In this document: positions 47,200 to 55,176 of the stretch, piece by piece
Numbering within the stretch: position 1 is the stretch's first letter
How the letters are laid out: each line of letters starts with the position of its first letter
Assembly (NCBI RefSeq): GCF_025685415.1
Contig: NZ_JAGSYB010000001.1
Span: 2,790,001 to 2,854,000, forward strand
Source: Terriglobus aquaticus
Lineage (GTDB): Bacteria; Acidobacteriota; Terriglobia; Terriglobales; Acidobacteriaceae
Reading direction: 5' to 3'
Length of the DNA: 64,000 nucleotides
Made by a program: the position numbers and the translations under genes
Notes under the pieces: generated by a model
Database searches by the model: none
The model's input: the letters and a program-made list of their open reading frames with translations, nothing else
Told to the model about the DNA's origin: nothing

Positions 47200-47658
47200 G
47201 TGGATATACCCGCGCACCACCATAGAGCTCAGCTTCTGCAGATCATTTACTGCAGCAGAAGCCGCATCACCGGCACCCCTGAGCAGGTGGCACCCATGCT
47301 GGCCCAACTTGTAGCCACATCGCGCCGCAACAACGCATCCGACTGGATCAGCGGCGTTCTGCTGTACAACGGCACCGCCTTTGCACAAGTGCTAGAGGGG
47401 CCCGCCAACGCGGTCGAGAGCTGCCTGAATCGCATCCAACAGGATCCCCGCCACAGCAACCTGGTGGTCGTGAGCCGCAATCCGATTCAACGGCGCTTGT
47501 TCTCGGCATGGTCGATGGCCTATATCGATGGAGCTTCCTTCCGGCTGCTCTCAGAATCGGCTATCGACCTGGAAGCGATTCTCGCAACCGGCAAGAGTCA
47601 GCCCGGCTTTGTGTTGAACCTATTACGCGACGTGATGGGTACGCAGGGCTACGCCTGA
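47200..47658 (+). CDS. BLUF-domain blue-light sensor
   Basis: The predicted protein has 152 residues from a GTG start; it is almost only a BLUF domain. FAD-binding and signalling residues match AppA: Tyr17 in IIYCSRS, Asn44/45 in RRNNASDWISGVLLY, Gln63 in FAQVLEG, and Trp104/Met106 in SAWSMAY, with DPRHSNLVV in between. Short BLUF proteins pass the light signal by protein-protein contact. No effector domain or neighbouring c-di-GMP or regulator gene gives the partner. The gene has an unremarkable codon use for this region. Confidence 0.93.
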   Translation: MDIPAHHHRAQLLQIIYCSRSRITGTPEQVAPMLAQLVATSRRNNASDWISGVLLYNGTAFAQVLEGPANAVESCLNRIQQDPRHSNLVVVSRNPIQRRLFSAWSMAYIDGASFRLLSESAIDLEAILATGKSQPGFVLNLLRDVMGTQGYA

Positions 47659-47899
47659 CGGCTGGGCAGTCTGGCTTAGACGATTCCGCTTTACATCGTG
47701 TGGGATGATCGCCAACCGGCGGAGCCAAACCTGTCCAGTGGATGCGTGTAGGCGACACCGCTCGGTTGGCGAGCGACATGACCTAATCTGACGCATCGAC
47801 CCCACCTACTATCGGTCTACCCAAAACTGGCTGTTCACGGGACCTGCCTGCTTGTGCACGAGGCATGCCGCGAACAAGCGGTCACTCTCGGGAGGACCT

Positions 47900-48496
47900 A
47901 TGACTCGCACATCGCCGTGGATTGCGGCTGTGATCCTTGCCTTCGCGTCTGCCATTGCGGCACATGCCGATCCCATCACCGGAACCATTTCCATTTCAGG
48001 AAATGACACCTTCGATAATACCCAGATCACCTTCAGTCCAACTACGGGAACGGTGTACCAGGCATCGGGAACTCTTGGCGTATTTGCTCCCTCAATCTCC
48101 GGCGGGCAACTCACTGGCTATCTGGCGAACCTGCAGAGTTTCGCCTTTGCAAGTGCTCCTGGAACAACTGTGTTCACCGTGCACGATCACACCGTCGACA
48201 CTGCATCATTCACCATCACCAGTCTTACTTCTGTCGTGTATGGCCCTGGCGACGCTCTCAGCAGCCCTTACCTCGCGATTTCCGGCCTGGGCTATTTCAC
48301 GGAGAGCGGATATGACCAGACGAACGGATGGTTCTCACTCACTTCATCTACAACGGGCATCACAGGTTTCGAGCTCGTTTCGTCTGTTGGTGCAACGCCA
48401 GAGCCGGGGTCACTGCTGCTGCTGGGAACGGGAATGACGGGCATGGTTGGAGGTTGGCTACGCCGCAGGCGATTGATGGACCAGAGTACCGCTTAG
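47900..48496 (+). CDS. PEP-CTERM sorted exported protein
   Basis: The predicted protein has 198 residues. The ATG at 47900 follows GGAGG. A signal peptide (TRTSPWIAAVILAFASAIAAHA) precedes a beta-rich, Thr/Ser-rich body (DPITGTISISGNDTFDNTQITFSP). The C-terminus is a textbook PEP-CTERM: TPEPGSLLLLGTGMTGMVGGW followed by RRRR. Such proteins are processed by exosortase and often attached to extracellular polysaccharide; exosortase is not in the window. About 240 bases upstream (47659-47899) hold no recognisable feature. Confidence 0.92.
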   Translation: MTRTSPWIAAVILAFASAIAAHADPITGTISISGNDTFDNTQITFSPTTGTVYQASGTLGVFAPSISGGQLTGYLANLQSFAFASAPGTTVFTVHDHTVDTASFTITSLTSVVYGPGDALSSPYLAISGLGYFTESGYDQTNGWFSLTSSTTGITGFELVSSVGATPEPGSLLLLGTGMTGMVGGWLRRRRLMDQSTA

Positions 48497-48799
48497 GTCT
48501 TTTCATGCGTTGCACAATGACTCACCGCAAGATATGTTTCGATTCGCAGTAAGAACATTACTGCCTCGTTTTAGGTAGCCGATCGAGTGGCGAAAATACG
48601 CTAACTCGCTTCTTATCTGGGCACTGAATACGCTGTAACTTACCCTGACTGCAAAGACTAAGACTTGACAAGGCTCGCCGACGGCCCGGGAAGAGGTCAT
48701 GGCGGGACGGCGAAACATCATAAGAACTGAGAACTGATGTCTGGGTTCTATCCGGGAAGCCTCGATTGCGATCGAGGCTTTTGCTCCGTGGGGTGATGA
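48497..48799. other. Intergenic stretch without recognisable gene
   Basis: This 303-base gap holds no supported gene; the only clear element is the hairpin at 48757-48780. Its base composition is more AT-rich than the neighbours. Confidence 0.5.
48757..48780. terminator. Bidirectional terminator
   Basis: A perfect ten-base stem (AAGCCTCGAT / ATCGAGGCTT) with a TGCG loop is followed by TTTTG on the plus strand. It lies 20 bases from the end of the minus-strand antiporter gene and 260 bases after the PEP-CTERM gene. Confidence 0.75.
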
Positions 48800-50356
48800 T
48801 TAGTTCTCTTCGATCACTCGTTCGTGTTCGGGCAGCAAGGTCAGCTCTCGCCAGTCCAGCTCTTCCTGAAGCTTGAGGTACAGATCGGGACTCAGTTCTG
48901 CATCTTCCCGGAACTTTTCCAGGGCTTTGCGCTCCGCCCGGATCGCAATGAGACCGTAACGACGATAGCGTTCCAGGGTGGGCTGCCCAACCGTTGGGAT
49001 CTCCCCTGTGCGCTGAAGCTGATAGAACGTCCGGAGGCTTTCGGCTTCAGGGTCGTCGTGCTGCTGAAGAGTGGCGAGCCCAACCGTGCAGAGTTGGCGT
49101 CGTACCGTCTTCATTTCCTCGAGAGCACTGTCGGTGTGATCCAGATCGAGAAGACGGATTAGCGGATTGAGCGTCATGCCCTGCACTACCAGGGTGACGA
49201 TGACCACGCCAAACGCGGCAAGCAGGATGGTGTCGCGCCTGGGCAAGTCTGCTGGAAGCGCAAGTGCTGTGGCCATGGTGACGAAGCCACGCATGCCACA
49301 CCAACCAACCAGGATTGCCTGCCGCAACGAGGCTCGCGGCTCTTTGCCGAGCCGGCGACGCCGCCAGGCGTTCAGGCGATTGAAGGTGATGACGATAACG
49401 AAGCGAAGAACGATGACGGCCGCGACGATCAGAGCGGCGAATTGCATGGATTGGTACAGGCGGGCGCGATCCATGCGGCCGATGATGGACCGCACCTGCA
49501 TGCCCATGAGGAGAAAGGCGAAGACGTTGAGGGCAAAGACAACGGCGCTCCACACGGCAAACGACTGAACGCGCATGCGGGTGTTGCGGTGGATGAGCTC
49601 CGGTGTGCGCGCCAGGGTCATGGCAAAAGTGACGAGGCACAGCACGGGAGAGAGCTGCAGATGCTCTGCCAGGATCCAGACGAGATAGGCTTCGCAGAAC
49701 TGCAGCAGATTGCCGCCGAGGGTGTCCTGAACGAAGGGGTTGATGCGGCGCTGCAACAGAGCGAAGCCCCAGCCAAGCGCGACAGCTCCCGGGACAGCCA
49801 ACGCCAGGTGAAGACCCGCGCCGACAGTGATGCGGGACGGGCCGCCTGCCGGTGACAGCAGCGCAAGCGCAGTGCTGTACAACAGCAGCGCCGTGGCGTC
49901 GTTGAAGAGGCTTTCGCCTTTGAGTACGGTTTCAGTGCTGGGCGGAATGGTTGTGTTGTTGAGCACGGCGGTAGCGGCACCGGCGTCGGGAGGTGCAACG
50001 ATGGCGCCCAGAGCGAGCGCGGCCGCGACCGGAATGCCTAGCCAGAGGTGCGCGATAGCGGCCACTGCCGCGGCCGTGACGAGGACAGCGAGCACGGCAA
50101 AGACCAGCAGCGGCGTGACGAGGCGCCGTGCCGCGCCTAAGGGGAAGTCGTACGCGGCGTCGACGATGACCGGCGCGATGAACAGTGCGAGTGCTGTTTC
50201 AGGAGCCAGCGGAATGTTGGGAACGCCGGGGATGAACGCCATGGCGACGCCCGCCGCGGCGAGCATGGCCGGATAGGGCAAGCCGAGGCGGCGCGCCACC
50301 TGGAGCAGGACGACGGCCGCAAAGAGCAGCACCAGCAGGCTGTCAAAGAAGGTCAT
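48800..50356 (-). CDS. Na+/H+ antiporter, CPA1 family
   Basis: The predicted protein has 518 residues with about twelve membrane helices and a C-terminal cytoplasmic part from about residue 400. Diagnostic segments are IVAPPDAGAATAVL (the family ion-binding D region) and KGESLFNDATALLLY (the ND motif), then WCGMRGFVTMATALALP. It probably exchanges Na+ or K+ for protons at the inner membrane in pH and salt balance. It starts at ATG with a poor ribosome binding site. It is divergent from the HTH-TOBE gene. Confidence 0.93.
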   Translation of the reverse strand: MTFFDSLLVLLFAAVVLLQVARRLGLPYPAMLAAAGVAMAFIPGVPNIPLAPETALALFIAPVIVDAAYDFPLGAARRLVTPLLVFAVLAVLVTAAAVAAIAHLWLGIPVAAALALGAIVAPPDAGAATAVLNNTTIPPSTETVLKGESLFNDATALLLYSTALALLSPAGGPSRITVGAGLHLALAVPGAVALGWGFALLQRRINPFVQDTLGGNLLQFCEAYLVWILAEHLQLSPVLCLVTFAMTLARTPELIHRNTRMRVQSFAVWSAVVFALNVFAFLLMGMQVRSIIGRMDRARLYQSMQFAALIVAAVIVLRFVIVITFNRLNAWRRRRLGKEPRASLRQAILVGWCGMRGFVTMATALALPADLPRRDTILLAAFGVVIVTLVVQGMTLNPLIRLLDLDHTDSALEEMKTVRRQLCTVGLATLQQHDDPEAESLRTFYQLQRTGEIPTVGQPTLERYRRYGLIAIRAERKALEKFREDAELSPDLYLKLQEELDWRELTLLPEHERVIEEN

Positions 50357-50536
50357 TGTGTTTGACCCATGGGCTTACCCGAACAGCCGCGCGCCATGAG
50401 TGGGCGAGGAAAGGAGGCGCGTGTGTGTGGCGATCTGGCTCGCCCCTGATGCCGTGAGTGTCATCCTGCGCCCCTCGCCTTGCCGGTGATTGTATTGGAG
50501 ATGCGAGGCGAAAGGCGGCCGATGCACAATAGCGGC

Positions 50537-50953
50537 ATGGCCGATACGCCGCTCTTGACGCCCCGCGAAGCCGCCCGATTGCTGGGCATCAGTTATCCCA
50601 CGATCAAGCAATGGATCCTGCAAGGAAAGCTGGCGACGGTGCCCACGCCGGGCGGACACCACCGCATTGCGCAGGCGTCGCTCGATCCGTTCCTGGATCG
50701 CGACGATGAGCGGAGCGACGCGGAGTCACGGGCGAGGTTCCGCCGGGTAAGTGGGCGCAACCAGTTGCTGGGCAAGGTGCTGGATGTGCAGGTGGACGGG
50801 CTGATGGCGAAGGTGGTCGTTGCGGTGGGCAAGCAGCAGATTACGAGCATTATCACTGCGGACGCGGTGCGCGAGCTGGAGTTGAAGCGCGGAGACAGCG
50901 TGGCGGCGCTGGTGAAAAGTACCGACGTGATGATCGAGCGGTTGGAGGACTAA
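50537..50953 (+). CDS. HTH (excisionase type) plus TOBE/Mop domain regulator
   Basis: The predicted protein has 138 residues from the ATG at 50537; ATGs at 50522 and 50480 are in frame. The N-terminal part is a MerR/excisionase-like helix-turn-helix (LLTPREAARLLGISYPTIKQWILQGKL, PTPGGHHRI). The C-terminal part, from about residue 68, is a Mop/TOBE oxyanion-binding fold (SGRNQLLGKVLDVQVDGLMAKVVVAVG, AVRELELKRGDSVAALVKSTDVMI). Proteins with this pair are thought to respond to molybdate. No molybdate transporter or molybdopterin gene is near, so the regulon is unknown. Confidence 0.88.
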   Translation: MADTPLLTPREAARLLGISYPTIKQWILQGKLATVPTPGGHHRIAQASLDPFLDRDDERSDAESRARFRRVSGRNQLLGKVLDVQVDGLMAKVVVAVGKQQITSIITADAVRELELKRGDSVAALVKSTDVMIERLED

Positions 50954-51004
50954 GCCGGCGTTCGTCGATGTTCGTCTTTCCTGGTTGGAGGGGCCGTTCC
51001 TGAA

Positions 51005-52222
51005 CTACTGCGCGGCGCCGATGTAGTAGCCGTCGCGCGCCTGGATGGTGCTCTTCTTGTCGTTGGGAAGATCGACGAGGACGCGGTGGTAGCCCTCGGA
51101 TGTATCCGTGGGCGTGAAGCCGAGGCGGTACTCCGAGCGGAGTTCTTCGGAGATCTGCTTGTAGATGTCGTCGATGTGCTGCTTGCTGGAGACCTCGAAG
51201 ACGCGGCCGCCGGTCTCGTCGCAGATGCGTTGGAGGATTTTTTTGCCGTCGACGCGCTGTTCGCCGCCGCGGCCCTGACCGCCGCCGCCGTTGCGGCCGC
51301 CGCCTCCTCCACCGGGCCAGCCACCGCCCATTCCGGGAAAGCCGCCGCCCATGCCGCCGCGGCGACCGCCGCCGGGGAAGCCGCCGCCGTTGTGCTCTTC
51401 GCCCTTGAAGTAAATGGCGTAGACCGTGGCGTTGGTGCGCTGCGCGGCTTCGATGGCGGACGAGATGGATTCTTTGGAGCCGCGGTCGTCGCCGTCGGTG
51501 AGCAGGATGAGCGCCTCGCGATTCGTCTGCTTCGCAGCCGGCGGCTGTTTGTTGATGACCTCGTTCGAGGAGAGATAGATGGCGTCGTAGAGGACGGTGC
51601 CTCCACCGCGATAGTTACCGCCACCCTGACCGCCGCGGCGTCCGCCTCCGCGTCCGCCGTAGCCGCCGTTGTTGTTCCCATTGTCCTGCGTGTTGCCGCT
51701 GCCGCTGTTCGGATCCTGCTGTTGCGAGCTTCCGCTGAACTGCGGGCGATCGGTGTCGGCGTCGATCTTCTTGAGGCCGGCTTCGAGCTTGGGGAGGGAG
51801 GACGTGACGTCGGCGAGCAGGTCAGCCTGGTGCCCGAACTGGACGATGAAGGCCTTGTCCTTGTCGGGGCGCAGGAGCGTATCGAGGAAAGCGGAGCTGG
51901 CGGTGCGCTCCTCGTCGAGCACGTTGCGAACGCTGCCGCTGACGTCGACGAGGAGGCCGACGGTGAGCGGGGCTTCGCTGTCTTTGTCGAAGTATTTGAT
52001 GGTCTGCGGCTTGTTGTTTTCGGAGAGAGTGAAGTCGGTCTGCTTCAGGTTGCGAACGAGTTGGCCCTTCTTGTCGCGCACGATGACGGGGACGATGACG
52101 AGGCGCGTGTCGACCTTGATGGTGGGAGCGGAATCAGACTTGCTGGCCGGTTCCTGTGCGTGGGCTGGTGCGAGGGAGAGCGTGAACGCGGCGCACAGGG
52201 CGGCGGCGGTGAGGCGGACCAT
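51005..52222 (-). CDS. Acidobacterial-type VWA domain protein with glycine-rich inserts, exported
   Basis: The predicted protein has 405 residues. A signal peptide ends near AHAQ. The start of the mature part (IKVDTRLVIVPVIVRDKKGQLVRNLKQTDFTLSENNKPQTIKYF) and the MIDAS-type DVSGS at about residue 97 match the VWFA-related family of Acidobacteriota. The VWA fold is interrupted twice: at about 170-210 by an Asn/Gly/Arg-rich run and at about 275-320 by a Gly/Phe/Pro/Arg run. The family motif YRLGFTPTD...YHRVLVDL closes the protein. The role is unknown; these proteins are highly amplified in the phylum. Confidence 0.9.
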   Translation of the reverse strand: MVRLTAAALCAAFTLSLAPAHAQEPASKSDSAPTIKVDTRLVIVPVIVRDKKGQLVRNLKQTDFTLSENNKPQTIKYFDKDSEAPLTVGLLVDVSGSVRNVLDEERTASSAFLDTLLRPDKDKAFIVQFGHQADLLADVTSSLPKLEAGLKKIDADTDRPQFSGSSQQQDPNSGSGNTQDNGNNNGGYGGRGGGRRGGQGGGNYRGGGTVLYDAIYLSSNEVINKQPPAAKQTNREALILLTDGDDRGSKESISSAIEAAQRTNATVYAIYFKGEEHNGGGFPGGGRRGGMGGGFPGMGGGWPGGGGGGRNGGGGQGRGGEQRVDGKKILQRICDETGGRVFEVSSKQHIDDIYKQISEELRSEYRLGFTPTDTSEGYHRVLVDLPNDKKSTIQARDGYYIGAAQ

Positions 52223-52309
52223 GCCCTGTTGGACGGAGCGGGAGAGAGGTGGGTCTACAGTGGCGCGGTGTGGCTCACCAAGGCTGTGGGTTGCGGTTCG
52301 TTGCGAGAG

Positions 52310-52690
52310 CTACAGAGGCTTGCCGATCTCCCACCGATGACCGTAGATGTCCACGATTGAGCCATCACGCCAGCCGTAGTCGCGGTCCTGCATCGGGGAA
52401 CGCACCACTGCGCCGGCAGAGACCGCTTGGTCGAACAGGGCATCCGGGTCATCCACGATGAGCATCAGTCGCACTGCCGTGCCGCCAGTCTGTTTTGGGG
52501 CAGGGTTGCCGATCGCGTCGCTTGCCGGATGCAGCCAGAACTCCGCGCCCTCGATTCGCAGTTGCGCAACCATATCTTCCGCCGGAGGCGTGCTCCAAGC
52601 CGGAGTAGCTCCGAAGGCACGGCCGTAGAAGGCGATGGCCTCGCGGACGTCGCCAGGGACATGCAGCATAGCTGAGATGCGGCAGTTCAT
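52310..52690 (-). CDS. VOC family protein (PhnB/glyoxalase-like)
   Basis: The predicted protein has 126 residues from the ATG at 52690. Two beta-alpha-beta3 modules are visible: MLHVPGDVREAIAFYGRAFGA with VAQLRIEGAEFWL, then LMLIVDDPDALFDQAVSAGAVV with WRDGSIVDIYGHRWEI. This matches the PhnB-like YCII/VOC group, which covers isomerases, antibiotic-binding proteins and many unknowns. It is a lone gene. Confidence 0.88.
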   Translation of the reverse strand: MNCRISAMLHVPGDVREAIAFYGRAFGATPAWSTPPAEDMVAQLRIEGAEFWLHPASDAIGNPAPKQTGGTAVRLMLIVDDPDALFDQAVSAGAVVRSPMQDRDYGWRDGSIVDIYGHRWEIGKPL

Positions 52691-52862
52691 AGTGGACCGA
52701 AGGTTATACCGCTCGCCTCGAGATTGCCAGCAACTTCCGATAAGCCGACTGTAAGACCCATACTCCTGTGGAGCTCGTTCGAGCATGCACTTTGCGTCAT
52801 GTTTCTCTAAGGTCTGTTATGCTTCGTGGGTCCCGAGCCCAGATACCCAGGAGACCGCGAGA

Positions 52863-54986
52863 ATGTCCAGCTCAACGCCAGTTGTCAGCTTGCGACGCGC
52901 AGTTCGCCGTTGCGTCTTCGGCTTATCGTGGTTGGCTCTTCTGCTAGTGGCAATGTCTGGCGCAGGCTTGTCGGCGCAGACTTACACTTCGATCGTAGTT
53001 TTCGGTGACTCGCTGTCTGACACGGGAAATGTGGCTCACCTGACTGAAGCGAAGTACACCCTCGCAGGGCGCGTTCCCAGTCCAGTGGCGAACTATACGA
53101 ATGGGCGCTTTACAGACGGTGCGGACACATTGCCGTACGCCCGAAATTACTTCGGAACATGGGTTGAGCAACTCGCGGCCACGTTTCCCGCAAAACCGAA
53201 AGTGATCAACTCTCTGGATGGTGGCACGAACTACGCGTTCGGTTCGGCTACTACGAACACTGGTACCAGCACCTTCACTTATGGCCCGAACGGCGCATTC
53301 AGCGTGACCGTGGACAACATGGGCCAGCAGGTTGCGAACTACCTGGCGACGTCACCCACCATCACCAATCACACGCTGTACGTGGTGTGGGGTGGGGTTA
53401 ACGATTTGCTGAGCTCCACCAGCTACACCGACATCACGGCAGCGGTGGCCCACGAAAGCTCGATCATCCAGCAGTTGATCAATGCGGGAGCGACGGATTT
53501 CATGGTGCCTAATCTGCCGCCGCTCGGCGCAATCCCGCGTTTGAACAATTCACCTGTGAATGCGCAACGGGCTACCAGCGCTGCTCTTACGTTCAATCAA
53601 GCACTTGCCACTGCGCTAGCAGAGCTGCCGGCAGCGAATCCGGGGCGGGCGCTCCATCTCTATCCGTTAGACATCTACGGACTGTTTCGATCTGTGCTCA
53701 ATGCTCCGTCCGCTGTGGGACTGACAAACCTGACGTACGGTTCGCAGACCATCACCACTGCGGACCCCGACACGTATCTCTTCTGGGACGATCTGCACCC
53801 CACAACAGCCGGCCATCACCTGATCGCGCTTGCGGCAGCAACATTGCTGAGCTCTCCCTTGACTACAAGCACGGTGCTGAATGCAGATCCTTCGAGCGTC
53901 GTTGTAGGCGGCATCGTACGGCTGACGGCAACAGTATCGGCCAGTTCTGGAACGGCTCCCGTCGGAACGGTGACGTTCACCTATGGCAACTCCTCTTCGG
54001 AAGCTATCTACGTTGTGGCGACCGGGAATCAAACGTCAACCGCGACTTACACTCTCAATCCAGTGATGATTGGTTCCTTACCCATCACTGCTACCTTTAC
54101 TGGAATCAACGGCTACAGCAACTCCGCTTCCGCCACGTTGACGGAAACGGTGACTCCGACCCTAGTCCCTACGACTACATCTTTAGCATCGTCTGCCCAG
54201 ACCGCCAACCGTGGTACGGCTGTGACCTTTACAGCTACCGTGAGCGACAGCTTCGGATCGGTTCCCGCCGGCTCGGTGACCTTTCTGGATGGCACGGCCG
54301 TTCTTGGCACGATCCCGGTGACCGGGTCCGGCGCAAGTGCCGCGACGGCTACGTTTGCAACTTCCACTCTGGATTCCGGCTCGCATACGATCACCGCAAC
54401 CTTTGTGGGTGCACCTGGTTACGGGAATTCGACTTCCGCAGCTCTCACGCAGACCATCGTCGCTCCCATGTTGCAGGCAACGCTCAGCGCTTCCTCTTTA
54501 TCGGTGCAGCGCGGCGGCACTGCGTCCACGTCTGTCACGTTGACCGCAGTTGGCGGCTACACAGGCACTGCTGTTATCGCTTGCGGGACGCTGCCCGCGC
54601 ACTTCACTTGCACGCCGTCGAACCCATCCGTGACATTGACCAGTACCACCCCGACCGCGGCCAGCACAATCCTCATCACCGCAGGTGATCCTACGAAGAG
54701 CTCGCTTGACCACGTGTTCCCTTCTGGGACAGGCGGCTTGGAGCGCGTGCTTGCCTGTTTTCTTCTTCCCGGCATACCGCTGATGGGCTTCGCTGGGCGC
54801 AAGAGTACATTGCGAAATAGGCTGCTCGCTCTGCTCTCAGTTCTTGCCACGACTTCGCTGATCGGGCTTGCAGGCTGTGGCTCCGCGGCACCGAATACCC
54901 CTGCAGCAGGAAATTACACGGTGCCTATCACCATAACTGCCAACAGCACAGTTACTACTCTCAGCGTGTCAGTCAATGTGCAATGA
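52863..54986 (+). CDS. Secreted GDSL-type lipase/esterase with Ig-like repeats and acidobacterial C-terminal module
   Basis: The predicted protein has 707 residues; AGGAG lies nine bases before the ATG. After a signal peptide, residues ~40-335 form an SGNH hydrolase: VFGDSLSDTGN (nucleophile Ser), WGGVNDLL and WDDLHPTTAGH (Asp-His). Then come three bacterial Ig-like units (about 340-430, 440-535, 540-610; motifs PVGTVTF, PAGSVTFLDG, STSAALTQTI). The C-terminus is odd: a hydrophobic block (FLLPGIPLMGFAG), a basic patch, a second hydrophobic helix ending in GLAGCG, then PAAGNYTVPITITANSTVT. The enzyme probably hydrolyses acyl or acetyl esters on plant or microbial polymers. Confidence 0.9.
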   Translation: MSSSTPVVSLRRAVRRCVFGLSWLALLLVAMSGAGLSAQTYTSIVVFGDSLSDTGNVAHLTEAKYTLAGRVPSPVANYTNGRFTDGADTLPYARNYFGTWVEQLAATFPAKPKVINSLDGGTNYAFGSATTNTGTSTFTYGPNGAFSVTVDNMGQQVANYLATSPTITNHTLYVVWGGVNDLLSSTSYTDITAAVAHESSIIQQLINAGATDFMVPNLPPLGAIPRLNNSPVNAQRATSAALTFNQALATALAELPAANPGRALHLYPLDIYGLFRSVLNAPSAVGLTNLTYGSQTITTADPDTYLFWDDLHPTTAGHHLIALAAATLLSSPLTTSTVLNADPSSVVVGGIVRLTATVSASSGTAPVGTVTFTYGNSSSEAIYVVATGNQTSTATYTLNPVMIGSLPITATFTGINGYSNSASATLTETVTPTLVPTTTSLASSAQTANRGTAVTFTATVSDSFGSVPAGSVTFLDGTAVLGTIPVTGSGASAATATFATSTLDSGSHTITATFVGAPGYGNSTSAALTQTIVAPMLQATLSASSLSVQRGGTASTSVTLTAVGGYTGTAVIACGTLPAHFTCTPSNPSVTLTSTTPTAASTILITAGDPTKSSLDHVFPSGTGGLERVLACFLLPGIPLMGFAGRKSTLRNRLLALLSVLATTSLIGLAGCGSAAPNTPAAGNYTVPITITANSTVTTLSVSVNVQ

Positions 54987-55176
54987 CCGGCGCGGTGGGT
55001 GCATGTTGCTCGAGCAGCTCGGGGTAAACGATGACGATGCGAAGATGGCAGAGTGATGCTCTCCCAAACGATGGAAAGTATCACTCTGCGCTGAATTAAC
55101 TGTGAGCAGTCCTGAGAAGCGAAGTGAGCGGAAGTGTACCGCGCTGTGCGCGTGGTTCCGCCTTGCGCGCCTGTGG

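Noticed and set aside
50375-50520. Possible second copy of the CTCAGGATGACA repeat (TGTCATCCTGCG near 50460)
   Set aside because: Only about eleven bases match, too few to call.
52740-52862. Riboswitch upstream of the GDSL/Ig gene
   Set aside because: A small hairpin (TGGGTCCCGAGCCCA) is present but no conserved c-di-GMP or other aptamer core could be recognised.
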